A program made the translations under genes and the position numbers. Positions 36,388 to 45,040 of a DNA stretch of 64,000 nucleotides are shown in pieces. Under the pieces are notes generated by a model, which worked only from the letters and a program-made list of their open reading frames with translations, was not told the DNA's origin and did not search any database. The DNA is taken from the NCBI RefSeq assembly GCF_014203835.1, contig NZ_JACHJW010000001.1, positions 5,344,501 to 5,408,500 of the forward strand, given 5' to 3'. The stretch is from Micromonospora polyrhachis. Lineage in GTDB: Bacteria; Actinomycetota; Actinomycetes; Mycobacteriales; Micromonosporaceae. Positions within the stretch are counted from its first letter, which is position 1. The number at the start of each line of letters is the position of its first letter.

Positions 36388-37446
36388 ATGGGCGAACGGA
36401 CTTGGTCCAACCTGCTCAACGCGCTGCTGGGCAGCGAGGAGCTCTCTACCGCCGACACCGCCTGGGCGATGGGCGAGATCATGTCGGGGTCGGCGACCCC
36501 GGCCCAGATCGCCGGGTTCGCCGTGGCATTACGGGCCAAGGGGGAGACCCCGGCCGAGTTGGCCGGTCTGGTCGAGACGATGTTGGCCGAGGCCGTCCCG
36601 GTGGACCTTCCGGAGGCGCTCCGGCAGACCGCCCTCGACGTCGTCGGTACCGGTGGTGACCGGGCCCACACGGTGAACATCTCCACGATGACCGCCATGG
36701 TGGTGGCCGGTGCCGGGGTGCGTGTGGTCAAGCACGGCAACCGGGCCGCCTCCTCCTCCTGCGGTGCCGCCGACCTGTTGGAGTTCCTGGGCGTACCGCT
36801 GGATCTCGGCCCGGCGGGCGTGGCGCGGTGTGTCGCCGAGGCCGGGATCGGGTTCTGCTTCGCCCCCCGGTTCCACCCTGGCTACCGGCACACGGCGAGC
36901 CCTCGACGCGAGCTCGGCGTGCCCACCGCCTTCAACTTTCTCGGCCCGCTGACCAACCCGGCCCGCCCCCGCTCGGCCGCCGTCGGCTGCTTCGACGCCC
37001 GGATGGCCCCGGTGATGGCGAGTGTCTTCGCCGGTCGGGGCGACTCGGCGGTGGTGATGCGGGGGGAGGACGGGCTCGACGAGTTCAGCACCGCCGCACC
37101 CACCCGGGTCTGGGTGGCCCACCAGGGTCGGGTGACCGAGAGCGTGGTGGACGTCGCCGACCTCGGTGTCGCCCGGTCCGCCCCGGGCGACCTGCGCGGT
37201 GGTGACGCCGCGTTCAACGCCGACGTCGCGCGCCGGCTCCTCGCCGGTGAGACGGGACCGGTACGCGACGCCGTCCTGGTCAACTCCGCGGTGGCACTGG
37301 CCACCCAGGACGGCCTCGGCGGCGACCTCTCCGCCGCGATCCGGGCCGGACTGCGGCGCTCAGCCGAGGCGATCGATTCCGGCGCGGCCGGCCAGGTGCT
37401 GGACCGCTGGATCGAGGTGGCTCGGGCCGCCCAGGCCGCCGAATAA
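36388..37446 (+). CDS. trpD: Anthranilate phosphoribosyltransferase
   Basis: A 352-residue enzyme that joins anthranilate to PRPP in tryptophan synthesis. Key motifs are [18 protein letters not shown] (phosphate loop), [20 protein letters not shown], the anthranilate-site [20 protein letters not shown] and [13 protein letters not shown], and the metal-binding GEDGLDEFS. The ATG at 36388 is preceded by GGGAGG. No other trp gene is in the window, as is common in actinomycetes where trpD can stand alone. Confidence 0.96.
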   Translation: MGERTWSNLLNALLGSEELSTADTAWAMGEIMSGSATPAQIAGFAVALRAKGETPAELAGLVETMLAEAVPVDLPEALRQTALDVVGTGGDRAHTVNISTMTAMVVAGAGVRVVKHGNRAASSSCGAADLLEFLGVPLDLGPAGVARCVAEAGIGFCFAPRFHPGYRHTASPRRELGVPTAFNFLGPLTNPARPRSAAVGCFDARMAPVMASVFAGRGDSAVVMRGEDGLDEFSTAAPTRVWVAHQGRVTESVVDVADLGVARSAPGDLRGGDAAFNADVARRLLAGETGPVRDAVLVNSAVALATQDGLGGDLSAAIRAGLRRSAEAIDSGAAGQVLDRWIEVARAAQAAE

Positions 37447-37470
37447 CCGACGACTGCCCTCTATCGTCGG
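37447..37470 (+). terminator. Hairpin after trpD
   Basis: CCGACGA (37447-37453) and TCGTCGG (37464-37470) form a 7-bp stem directly after the trpD stop, with a 10-base loop. No T-run follows. Confidence 0.5.
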
Positions 37471-37604
37471 ACTCCGGACAAGTCGGACTTTCGGTAGCAG
37501 GACTTCGCGACTCCCCGATTACATCAGGATGGTCCGGGTTGAACCCGCGTGGATGCCTAACACGCGGGTACGCCCGAGGTTCAGCCATTCGAGGGGGGAT
37601 CAGA

Positions 37605-38342
37605 ATGTTGGGGGTCAAACGCCTGGCGTCACTGGCCGGGCTGATAGTGCTGAGCCTGGCACCGGCGACAGCAGCGCACAGTGCCATGTCGGCACCGCAC
37701 GCGGCAGCGCCGTCGACTCAGGACCAGCAGTTCCTGAAGGCCATCCACCAGGTGAACCTGATGGAGATCGCCGCCGGTAACCTGGCCCAGCAGAAGGGTG
37801 CGAACCAGCAGGTCAAGGACCTGGGGGCGCGGTTCGTGACGGACCACACGCAGCTGGACCAGACGGTGCAGAACACGGCGAAGTCGGTGGGGGTGGGCCT
37901 GCCGAACGCGCCGAACGCCGAGCAGGAGGCTGTGCTGAAGCAGTTGCGCGGGCTCAGCGGTAAGGCGTTCGACACACAGTGGGTCTCGTCCCAGTTGACC
38001 GGGCACGCGCAGGCTGTGCAACTGGTGCAGTCCGAGCTGGCCCAGGGCGTGGATTCGATGGTGAAACAGGTGGCACAGGACGCGTTGCCGGTGCTCCAGG
38101 CACACCATGAGGCACTTATCGCACTGGCTCAGCGGCTGGGCGTGACCGTGCCGGGCACACCGAGTCCGAGTGGTACCGGCACCCCACGGCCGGCTACGCC
38201 GGGCACTGGCACGCCCACTCCGGGCACTGGCACGCCCACTCCGGGCACTGGCACGCCCACTCCGGGCACGCCGAGCCCAGGCGGTACGGGTACCCAGGGA
38301 CCTGGCGTCACCCCGACGGTGCCAGCGCCGACCGTTAGCTGA
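37605..38342 (+). CDS. Secreted DUF4142 protein with Pro/Thr/Gly tail
   Basis: A 245-residue exported protein. A signal peptide (VKRLASLAGLIVLSLAPATAAHSA) is followed by a DUF4142 helical bundle of the ferritin-like type at ~38-185: DQQFLKAIHQVNLMEIAAGN, KDLGARFVTDHTQLDQTVQN, LQAHHEALIALAQRLGV. His residues at HQ, DH, HAQ and HH could bind metal. The last 60 residues are a Thr/Pro/Gly tail built from 21-bp DNA repeats. The ATG at 37605 follows GAGGGGGGAT. Function unknown. Confidence 0.88.
   Translation: MLGVKRLASLAGLIVLSLAPATAAHSAMSAPHAAAPSTQDQQFLKAIHQVNLMEIAAGNLAQQKGANQQVKDLGARFVTDHTQLDQTVQNTAKSVGVGLPNAPNAEQEAVLKQLRGLSGKAFDTQWVSSQLTGHAQAVQLVQSELAQGVDSMVKQVAQDALPVLQAHHEALIALAQRLGVTVPGTPSPSGTGTPRPATPGTGTPTPGTGTPTPGTGTPTPGTPSPGGTGTQGPGVTPTVPAPTVS
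38199..38271. repeat. 21-bp tandem repeats coding for a GTGTPTP tail
   Basis: About three and a half copies of a 21-base unit starting GGCACTGGCACGCCC, almost identical, encode repeating GTGTPTP at the C-terminus of the DUF4142 protein. Near-identity at silent positions suggests recent expansion. Confidence 0.8.
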
Positions 38343-38348
38343 TCTCGG

Positions 38349-39233
38349 TCAGCTGATCTGTGGATCAACGGCGGTCAGGCCGGCGGCGAACCCTGCCACC
38401 CGGGCGGCGAGCGGAGCAGAAGCTCGTACCCAGGTGAAATGATCCAGGGGGCCGCCGGCCTCTGCCGTCGTGTAACGCTCGCGGTGTACCGGCGCGGCGG
38501 TCAACATGCCGCACAGATAGTCGAGCGTCTCGTGCGGCGTGAACTGGTCGTTGTCCATACTCACGGCCAGGACCGGGGTCCGTACCGAACGGACGGCCAC
38601 CTCCGGGTCGACTCCGTCGAGGATCGGGAACCGGCCGGTGCGCGCGGTGTAGGCCCAGTCGCGGATCACCCCGCGGGCCTGCCGGCCACCGAAACCCCAG
38701 CCGGGCCAGACCCCCAGCACGGTCGAAACGGCGGCAATGCCCTGGCTGTACGGCAGCAGACCGTAGCGTCGCAGGTCGGAATAGGACCGCCAGTACGGTA
38801 CGCCGACGGCCAACAGGGCCAGGCCGTCCACCATCGTCTCCTCGGCTAGGGCGACGTGCAGCAGGGCCGCCTGCCCACCGAGCGAGTGTCCCAGCAGCAG
38901 CCGGGTACGACCGTCCAGCCGGGACTTGAGGCTCTCCAGCACCGCCCCGACGTCGGTGACCAGTTCGGCATAGCCGTAGCGGTCGGCGCGGCTCGGTGCC
39001 GGCGTACTGGCTCCGGTGCCTCGCAGGTCGGCCACCACGACGGCGAGCCCGGCCTCGCGCAGTGCCACCGCGAACGGCCGGTAGTAGCGTGCACGTACCC
39101 CCATCGCCGGGCAGATCACCACGACTGGTGCCCCGGTCACGCCCTCCGGCTCGGGATAGATCTGCACCCCGAGGCGTCCGCCGGGCACGTCCACGAACTC
39201 CTGTGCGTACTCCGGAGTAACTTCCACCGGCAC
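38349..39233 (-). CDS. Alpha/beta hydrolase
   Basis: A 294-residue serine hydrolase fold: oxyanion region VVVICPAMGVRARYYRPFA, ADLRGTGAS, nucleophile elbow LLLGHSLGGQAAL, acid at VSMDNDQFTP and His in GPLDHFTWV. The arrangement resembles the group annotated as serine aminopeptidase S33 or lysophospholipase-like hydrolases. The substrate is unknown. GTG starts at 39233 and 39227 are both possible. It converges with the DUF4142 gene, the two stops being six bases apart. Confidence 0.88.
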   Translation of the reverse strand: MPVEVTPEYAQEFVDVPGGRLGVQIYPEPEGVTGAPVVVICPAMGVRARYYRPFAVALREAGLAVVVADLRGTGASTPAPSRADRYGYAELVTDVGAVLESLKSRLDGRTRLLLGHSLGGQAALLHVALAEETMVDGLALLAVGVPYWRSYSDLRRYGLLPYSQGIAAVSTVLGVWPGWGFGGRQARGVIRDWAYTARTGRFPILDGVDPEVAVRSVRTPVLAVSMDNDQFTPHETLDYLCGMLTAAPVHRERYTTAEAGGPLDHFTWVRASAPLAARVAGFAAGLTAVDPQIS

Positions 39234-39283
39234 AGGGTACGACGGCTGACGGCCGGCGCGGTACGAGGGCGGCTGACGGCCGG

Positions 39284-39571
39284 TCAGTCCGCGTTGGCCA
39301 GCCCGATGGCGAACGCCTCTTCCAGGTCGTGCTGGGAGTAGGCGCGAAACGCGATGTGCGACTCGGTGTTGAGCACTCCCGGCACCTTGGAGATCCGCCC
39401 GGCGATCACCTTGGCGATCTCGTCGAACTCGCGTACCCGGACCATGGCGATCAGGTCGACGTGGCCGGCGACCGAGTAGACCTCACTGACCCCGGGTAGG
39501 GCGGCCAACGCCTCGGCCACCTCGGGAATCGAGTCGGTGGCGCAGTCGATCAGGACGATCGCGGTGATCAA
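39284..39571 (-). CDS. Stand-alone RAM (Lrp/AsnC ligand-binding) domain protein
   Basis: A 95-residue protein that consists only of the effector-binding RAM domain of Lrp/AsnC regulators (ITAIVLIDCATDSIPEVAEA, VYSVAGHVDLIAMVRVREFD, VPGVLNTESHIAFRAYSQHD) and has no helix-turn-helix. The start is TTG at 39571, supported by GGGAGGACCACC immediately ahead. Such stand-alone domains form dimers or decamers and may sense amino acids or modify full-length Lrp proteins. Function here is open. Confidence 0.88.
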   Translation of the reverse strand: MITAIVLIDCATDSIPEVAEALAALPGVSEVYSVAGHVDLIAMVRVREFDEIAKVIAGRISKVPGVLNTESHIAFRAYSQHDLEEAFAIGLANAD

Positions 39572-39637
39572 GGTGGTCCTCCCGTTCGCGGCCTACGTCG
39601 GCATCGTGGCCCATGCTAGATGGTCGACCAGACCGCC

Positions 39638-39762
39638 GAACGTGCTACCGCCCCGAACGTGCTACCGGGCCTGAACGTGCTACCGGGCCTGAACGTGCTA
39701 CCGGGCCTGAACGTGTTACCCGGCCTGGACGTGTTACCCGGCCTGGACGTGTTACCGGGCCC
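39638..39762. repeat. 18-bp minisatellite, seven copies
   Basis: Tandem units GAACGTGCTACCGGGCCT repeat from 39638. The first copy is 17 bases with a changed end, three are identical, and the last three carry GTGTTACC variants. The array fills the space between the RAM-domain gene and the nucleotidyltransferase and enters the end of the latter, whose TAA stop (39754-39752) is read from the last unit. Confidence 0.9.
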
Positions 39763-40639
39763 CGGCCGGCACGGTCACGTCTCGGCCGACGCGTAGCACC
39801 TCGGTCAACCGCTCGCCTTCGGCCACCTCGGCGCCGGCCCAGACGACGGAGCGGGTGACGGTGCCCCGCACCACCGCCCCGGGCCCGACGATGGACTGCT
39901 GGCAGGCACCGGTCACCGTCGCGGTGGGATGGATCAGGTTCTCTCCGGCCGCCGCGTGCAGGTTCGCGGCCAGATAGTCGGCGGGGGTTCCGGTGTCGAG
40001 ATAGGTGCCGGAGAAACTGACGACGGTCAGCTCGCCGGCGGCCTCCGCCGGCCGCCATACCGTCCGAACCAGCTCCGCCCGTTCCAGCGGCAGCTCCCGT
40101 ACCCGGTGCCAGGGCAGCAGCGACCAGCCGGCGAACCGGTGACCGCTGAAGCTGCCCGGCTCGTCCGGGCCGGTGATCGGCTGGCCCAGCAGCCGTACGG
40201 TCCGGCCGTCCCAGCCGGAGAGCAGGGCAGCGATGTCCGCCCCGGGCGGTGCCGGCGGATCAGCGAGATAGCCGTCGGCGTTGCCGACCAGCACGCCGCG
40301 CCCGTCGATCCAGTCCCGCAGGTTGGCCAGCGCGCCGGCCGTGCCGAGCAGACCACCGGACTCCACCGACAGGTGGGCTCGCGATCCGACGTGCTCGACC
40401 ACCTGCTCGCCGAGGTAACAGGCGTTGACGGCGACCCGGTCCGGTCCGGTGAGTCCGAGTCCGGCCAGCCGGGCCAACACCCGGTCCAGCAGCGGTACGT
40501 TGCCCACCGGGCACAGTGCCTTGGGTCGGTGCTCGGTCAACGGCCGGAGCCGGGTGCCCTCCCCGGCGGCGACCACCACCGCGCAGATCCCGTCCGGCAG
40601 CAACGCAGTCGCCGGGTTCGGGGCCGCCGGGGTGCTCAT
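39752..40639 (-). CDS. Sugar-1-phosphate nucleotidyltransferase family protein
   Basis: A 295-residue protein with the NTP-transferase fold: AVVVAAGEGTRLRPLTEHRP followed by KALCPVGNVPLLDRVL is the nucleotide-binding loop with catalytic Arg and Lys, and LVGNADGYLADPP supplies the metal-binding Asp. A short left-handed beta-helix follows (IHPTATVTGACQQSIVGPGA, VVRGTVTRSVVWAGAEVAEG). This is the plan of GlmU-, RmlA- or ManC-like enzymes. The exact sugar cannot be told. ATG at 40639 overlaps the NUDIX stop (ATGA). The stop codon comes from the adjacent minisatellite. Confidence 0.85.
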   Translation of the reverse strand: MSTPAAPNPATALLPDGICAVVVAAGEGTRLRPLTEHRPKALCPVGNVPLLDRVLARLAGLGLTGPDRVAVNACYLGEQVVEHVGSRAHLSVESGGLLGTAGALANLRDWIDGRGVLVGNADGYLADPPAPPGADIAALLSGWDGRTVRLLGQPITGPDEPGSFSGHRFAGWSLLPWHRVRELPLERAELVRTVWRPAEAAGELTVVSFSGTYLDTGTPADYLAANLHAAAGENLIHPTATVTGACQQSIVGPGAVVRGTVTRSVVWAGAEVAEGERLTEVLRVGRDVTVPAGAR

Positions 40640-41169
40640 GTGGCGGTGGGGGAGGAGCCGAACTCCCCGGCTCGCGGGCCGATGCCGTAATGGCCGAGTA
40701 GGACGGCGGTCGCCCGGGTCAGCCGGGGCAGGTCGTCGAGCGGATGCCAAGCCGCCTCGTACACCTCGGCACCGTCCACCACCAGGTCGGTCGTCGACGC
40801 CGGCACCCGAGCCTCGAACACCACGTCCACCCAACCCTTGGCGTGCACCACAGCGTTCGGTACGGCCGGCTGGAGGTTCGTCGGGGAGAGTGCGACGCCG
40901 GTCTCCTCCCGTAGTTCCCGCGCCGCCCCGACGATGGGTGCCTCCGCACGGTTCAGCAGCCCGGCGGGCAGTCCCCAGCCGGGTCCGGACGGCTGGCGGA
41001 GCAGCAGGATCCGGCCGGGTGGCTCGGCCTCGGCGTCGAAGACCAGCGTGACCGCGCCCACGACGTACTTTCGCACGGTGAGCCGGACCAGCCGCCGTCG
41101 TACGGGGACGGGCAGCCGGTAGAAGACGCCGTACAGGAGGGCACGGGCGGGTGAGCGGCGAATGATCAC
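40636..41169 (-). CDS. NUDIX hydrolase
   Basis: A 177-residue protein with a complete NUDIX box, G-x5-E-x7-REL-x-EE-x-GV, seen as GLLNRAEAPIVGAARELREE followed by TGV. The N-terminal basic stretch (PVPVRRRLVRLTVRKYVVGA) precedes the fold. Members hydrolyse nucleoside diphosphates linked to another moiety, often nucleotide sugars. The coupling to a nucleotidyltransferase downstream fits a role in sugar-nucleotide control. The ATG start at 41169 is the best candidate. Confidence 0.9.
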   Translation of the reverse strand: MIIRRSPARALLYGVFYRLPVPVRRRLVRLTVRKYVVGAVTLVFDAEAEPPGRILLLRQPSGPGWGLPAGLLNRAEAPIVGAARELREETGVALSPTNLQPAVPNAVVHAKGWVDVVFEARVPASTTDLVVDGAEVYEAAWHPLDDLPRLTRATAVLLGHYGIGPRAGEFGSSPTAT

Positions 41170-41223
41170 GAGGCCAGGCTAGAGGTCGGCGGGCAGGCGG
41201 GTGAGGGTTGGGGCGGTCAGGGG

Positions 41224-43026
41224 CTAGGGACGCTGGTCGACCTGGGCGATGAGCTGCTCGACCACCGTATCGGGCTCGATCGCCCGGTCGAAGACCGCGA
41301 CCAGCATGGTGTCCAGGTCGGGGTAGCCCAGTTCTTCCGCGAGTTGACGCAGCGGTGTGTCGTTCTTCAGGCCGCGGTTGTGCTTTCGTAGGGCCAGCCC
41401 GATCGTCGAGCGGCCAAGCCGGATCTTGTCGATGACCGAGATCCCGGGCTCGTGGTGCTCGGCGAACCACCGGTTGATCTGCATCCGGGTCTGAGGCGAC
41501 TTGACGAAGCCGAGCCATTCCCGACGGGGGCCGGGCCGGGCGACCGCGACGTCGAACTCGGTGCGCCCGTCGGCCTCGGTGAAGATTTCCACCACGTCGC
41601 CCTCGTCAAGCTGTGACGAGAGCGGGGCCAACCGGCCATTGATCTTCGCCGCCAGGCAGTGGTCACCGCGTTCGGTGCCCAGTTCGTAGGCCAGGTCGAC
41701 CAGGGTGGAACCTGCTGGCAGCACGACCGGGCGGCCCTCGGTGAAGACCTGGATCTGGGCTTCGGAGAGGTCACAGCGCAGCGACTGGAGGAACTGCGCC
41801 GGATCGGCGGTGTCCGGCTCCCAGTCGAGGACACGCCGCAGCCAGTCGAGCTGCTCGGTCCGAGCGGCGGCAGAGGCGGCGGCGGAGGCGTTCGGTTGCG
41901 GGAAGCGGTATTGCGCGGCGACGCCGTACTCGGCCAGTCGGTGCATGTCGACGGTGCGGATGAGTACCTCGACGGTCGTGCCGTCCGGACCGATGACGCT
42001 GGTGTGCAGGGATCGGTAGAGGTTGTTCTTCGGGGACGCGATGAAGTCCTTGAACCGGCCGGGCACCGGCCGCCACATGCTGTGGACGGCACCGAGAGCT
42101 GCGTAGCAGTCGGTCTCCGGCCCGTCCACGACGATGGCGATCCGGGGCAGGTCGAAGGGGGTCATGTGCTGCCCGGCGACGGTGTCCTTCCAGATCGAGT
42201 AGTAGTGCCGGGGCCGGGGCGTGATCGTCGCGACGACCCGGTCGCGCTTGAGGGCGACCTCGGTCGGGGCGATCACCGGCTTGAGGTAACCGTCCCAGCT
42301 CCCGCGTTCCTTGACGTGACGGCCGATCCGTTCGTATTCCTCGGGTTCGAGGTGTTCGAGCACCACGTCGTCCAGCTCGCGTTTGAGCCACTGGATGCCG
42401 AGCCGGTCACAGAGCGGGACCAGTACCTCCTGGGTGGCGCGGGCGATCCGGGCCCGGGAGGCGGGGGAGCGGACGCCGAGGGTACGCATGTTGTGCAGCC
42501 GGTCGGCCAGCTTGATGATCAGTACGCGGACGTCCTTGCCGGCCGCAATGATCATCTTGCGGATGGTCTCCGCCTCGGCGGCCTTGCCGTAGAACGCCTT
42601 GTCGAACTTGGTGACGCCGTCGACCAGGTGGGCCACCTCGGGGCCGAAGTCCTCGGTCAGGGCCTGCAACGTGTAGTGGGTGTCCTCCACCGTGTCGTGC
42701 AGCAGGGCGGCGACCAGGGTGGTGGTGTCCATGCCCAGGTCGGCGCAGATCTCGGCCACCGCGAGCGGATGGGTGATGTAGGGCTCCCCGCTTTTGCGGA
42801 ACTGGCCCCGGTGCATGCTCTCGGCGATGGCGTAACTACGACGCAGCACAGTGGTGTCGGTGCCGGGGTGGATGCTGCGGTGGCTCTGGGTCAGCCGGGC
42901 CACCGGATCTTCCTGGGCCGGTGGGCGCGACAACAGGGCGCGCAGGCGTCGAGTCAGCGGGATCTCGGTCGGCTTCGTCAGCCGGGCGCCGCCAATGGCG
43001 GCCCCGTGGCCGGCGTCGAGGTCCAC
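41224..43026 (-). CDS. RelA/SpoT homologue, HD-synthetase-TGS without ACT domain
   Basis: A 600-residue (p)ppGpp enzyme. The hydrolase HD domain has MHRGQFRKSGEPYITHPLAV and HDTVEDT (110-116). The synthetase domain (~240-400) contains RHYYSIWKD, PFDLPRIAIVV, GRFKDFIASPKNNLYRSLHT and VEVLIRTVDMHRLAEYGVAA. A TGS domain follows (IQVFTEGRPVVLPAGSTLVD). The long C-terminal region with zinc-finger and ACT domains seen in RelA/Rel is missing, so it is probably the second, shorter Rsh of actinomycetes (RshA-like). GTG at 43026 has a near-perfect AAGGAGGTGT site upstream. Conserved HD and synthetase residues suggest both activities. Confidence 0.88.
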   Translation of the reverse strand: MDLDAGHGAAIGGARLTKPTEIPLTRRLRALLSRPPAQEDPVARLTQSHRSIHPGTDTTVLRRSYAIAESMHRGQFRKSGEPYITHPLAVAEICADLGMDTTTLVAALLHDTVEDTHYTLQALTEDFGPEVAHLVDGVTKFDKAFYGKAAEAETIRKMIIAAGKDVRVLIIKLADRLHNMRTLGVRSPASRARIARATQEVLVPLCDRLGIQWLKRELDDVVLEHLEPEEYERIGRHVKERGSWDGYLKPVIAPTEVALKRDRVVATITPRPRHYYSIWKDTVAGQHMTPFDLPRIAIVVDGPETDCYAALGAVHSMWRPVPGRFKDFIASPKNNLYRSLHTSVIGPDGTTVEVLIRTVDMHRLAEYGVAAQYRFPQPNASAAASAAARTEQLDWLRRVLDWEPDTADPAQFLQSLRCDLSEAQIQVFTEGRPVVLPAGSTLVDLAYELGTERGDHCLAAKINGRLAPLSSQLDEGDVVEIFTEADGRTEFDVAVARPGPRREWLGFVKSPQTRMQINRWFAEHHEPGISVIDKIRLGRSTIGLALRKHNRGLKNDTPLRQLAEELGYPDLDTMLVAVFDRAIEPDTVVEQLIAQVDQRP

Positions 43027-43153
43027 GTGGAGACACCTCCTTACGCAGCTTCCCGCTGGTGCGACCAGGCGAACGGAAGCAGGCCACGAAACGGGCAGGA
43101 CTGCACTTCCTTAACACCCTATGTGAGTCGACGTTATCCGATCGGCCATATGC

Positions 43154-44914
43154 TTATGGGCGTTCGGTGGAGAGTCGCGCCAAAGTGGCCGCCTCCGCCT
43201 TGGCAAGCAGGTCACGGAAGCGGGCCGCACCCCTGATCGGTGACGCCCAACCGGTCGATGTGTGGACCAGCCGGGTGTCCGGTCGTTCCAACCAGGACAG
43301 GACGCGTTCGGACTCCTCAGCCGAGGCGTTGGGGACCGGGCCGTGGCCGGGCAGCACCGTTTCGGCGGTGGCGCGGACCAGATCGAGGGTGGGACGTGGG
43401 TCGATCCCCGGCGGGGTGGCACCCGCCCCGGACAACCGACCGTGCCGGACGACTGCGAGATCCCAGCCACCGTCGGTCCGCCGTCGGGCGGCGGCCAACT
43501 CGCCGATCCGGGTCAGCCCGGCCAGTCGCTGCATCCGTATGGCGGCCCGCAACAGTACGGCCAGCCGGCCGCGTACCACCGCCGCCTCCTCGAACCGTTG
43601 GTCGGCGGCGAGCGCGTCGATCCGGGCGAGCAGGGCGTCGACCACCGACTGCGGGTCGCCGGTCATGGCGGTACGGAACGGGTCGGCCGCCCGATGTGCG
43701 TAGTCCGACACGGAGATGCGGTGCTCGCAGGGAGCCGGGCAGCGGCCCAACTCCGCCAGTGCACAGGCCGGCATGGTGGTCCGGGTCGAGAGTCGATGGG
43801 TGCACTGTCGTACCGGCAGCGCGTCGTGGACGGCGGCCGCCGCCAGCTCCGCCGTACGCCGGGAGGTGAACGGCCCGAGGAAGGCGTCGTCGTCCGGGCC
43901 GATCGACCAGACCACCGACAACCTCGGGTACGCCTCGCTGGTCAGCTTCAGCCACACCGCCCGCTCCGGATACTTCGACCGGCGGTTGTACGGCGGCGCG
44001 TGCGCGGCGATCAGCCGCAACTCGCGTACCTCGGCCTCCAGCGCGTGCGCGCACTCGACCGCCTCGACCCGCTCGGCGGCGGCGAGCATCTCGGAGATCC
44101 GGGCCCGCTTCTCCGAGGCGGTGAAGTAGCTGCGGACCCGGGTGGCGATGTCCCCCGAGGTACCGACGTAGAGCGGGCGGTCGTCGGCGGCCCGGAAGAT
44201 GTAGACCCCCGGCACCCGGGGCAGACCGTCGGCCAGGTGCCGTTTGCGGCGCTGGGTGGGGGTGACCGCCTTGGCGAACTCGATCGTGTCGCCCAGGGTG
44301 TGCACGCCGTGGCCGCTCAGCCGGCCGATCAGGCCGTGCAGCACGTCGACGGTGGCCAGGGCGTCGTCCAGCGCCCGGTGGGTCGGCTGGACGCTGGTCC
44401 GGAAGTAGGCGGCCAGGGTGCCGAGCTTGCGGTTGGGCACCTCGTCACGGGTCAGTACCCGGCGGGCCAGCGCGGCGGTGTCGACCACCCGGGGATTGGG
44501 CCAGGTATGGCCGTGCCGGGCACAGGCCGCCTTGAGGAAACCCACGTCGTACGGGGCGTTGTGGGCGACCAGCACCGCCCCCCGCAGGAACTCCAGGAAA
44601 CTGGGGAGCACCGCCTCGATCCGGGGTGCGGGGGCGACCATGGCCTGAGTGATGCCGGTCAGCACGGTGACGAACGGTGGGATCGCCTCGCCCGGGTTGA
44701 CCAGGGTGCCGAGGACGCCCAACTGCTCGCCACCGCGTACCTTCACCGCACCGATCTCGGTGATGCCCCCGCCGTCCGGGGCTCCGCCGGTGGTCTCCAG
44801 GTCGACCACCACGAAGGTGGTCTGGTGCAAGGGCAGGGCGTCGGCCGCGCGGCTGCCGTCGTCGTCGAGCAGCAGTCCATCCAGGGTGTCCTGCACATAT
44901 CCGGGTTGAGCCAC
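43154..44914 (-). CDS. DEDDh exonuclease with GIY-YIG and UvrC-like parts
   Basis: A 586-residue protein. A DnaQ-type 3'-5' exonuclease at ~25-190 has VVDLETTGG (Asp, Glu), VAHNAPYDVGFL and HRALDDALAT (His, Asp). A GIY-YIG nuclease module follows at ~225-300 (GVYIFRAADDRPLYVGTSGD), then a UvrC-like region with the four-Cys-type stretch QCTHRLSTRTTMPACALAEL followed by GRCPAPCEHRIS. The combination is known as a DEDD exonuclease/UvrC-like fusion in actinobacteria and is thought to act in DNA repair. GTG at 44914 is chosen, with a weak ribosome site. It is divergent from the NYN gene. Confidence 0.88.
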   Translation of the reverse strand: MAQPGYVQDTLDGLLLDDDGSRAADALPLHQTTFVVVDLETTGGAPDGGGITEIGAVKVRGGEQLGVLGTLVNPGEAIPPFVTVLTGITQAMVAPAPRIEAVLPSFLEFLRGAVLVAHNAPYDVGFLKAACARHGHTWPNPRVVDTAALARRVLTRDEVPNRKLGTLAAYFRTSVQPTHRALDDALATVDVLHGLIGRLSGHGVHTLGDTIEFAKAVTPTQRRKRHLADGLPRVPGVYIFRAADDRPLYVGTSGDIATRVRSYFTASEKRARISEMLAAAERVEAVECAHALEAEVRELRLIAAHAPPYNRRSKYPERAVWLKLTSEAYPRLSVVWSIGPDDDAFLGPFTSRRTAELAAAAVHDALPVRQCTHRLSTRTTMPACALAELGRCPAPCEHRISVSDYAHRAADPFRTAMTGDPQSVVDALLARIDALAADQRFEEAAVVRGRLAVLLRAAIRMQRLAGLTRIGELAAARRRTDGGWDLAVVRHGRLSGAGATPPGIDPRPTLDLVRATAETVLPGHGPVPNASAEESERVLSWLERPDTRLVHTSTGWASPIRGAARFRDLLAKAEAATLARLSTERP

Positions 44915-45040
44915 GCCGGCAGGGTACGGGTCCCACCTGACACTTCCGTCCCAGCGGTACCGACAGTGCCGGCTGGCTAACGCCGTGAGATCATCAGTGT
45001 CACTGAGCGGTGAACCTACTCGCGGTGGGAGACTGGTCAC

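Noticed and set aside
35904-37446. A trp operon around trpD
   Set aside because: Only trpD is present. The upstream receiver-like gene and the downstream secreted protein have no link to tryptophan synthesis.
38199-38271. CRISPR-like repeats
   Set aside because: The units are directly adjacent with no spacers and keep a coding frame, so they are tandem coding repeats.
39638-39762. CRISPR array or origin iterons
   Set aside because: There are no spacers, no cas genes and no replication genes nearby. It is a simple 18-bp minisatellite.
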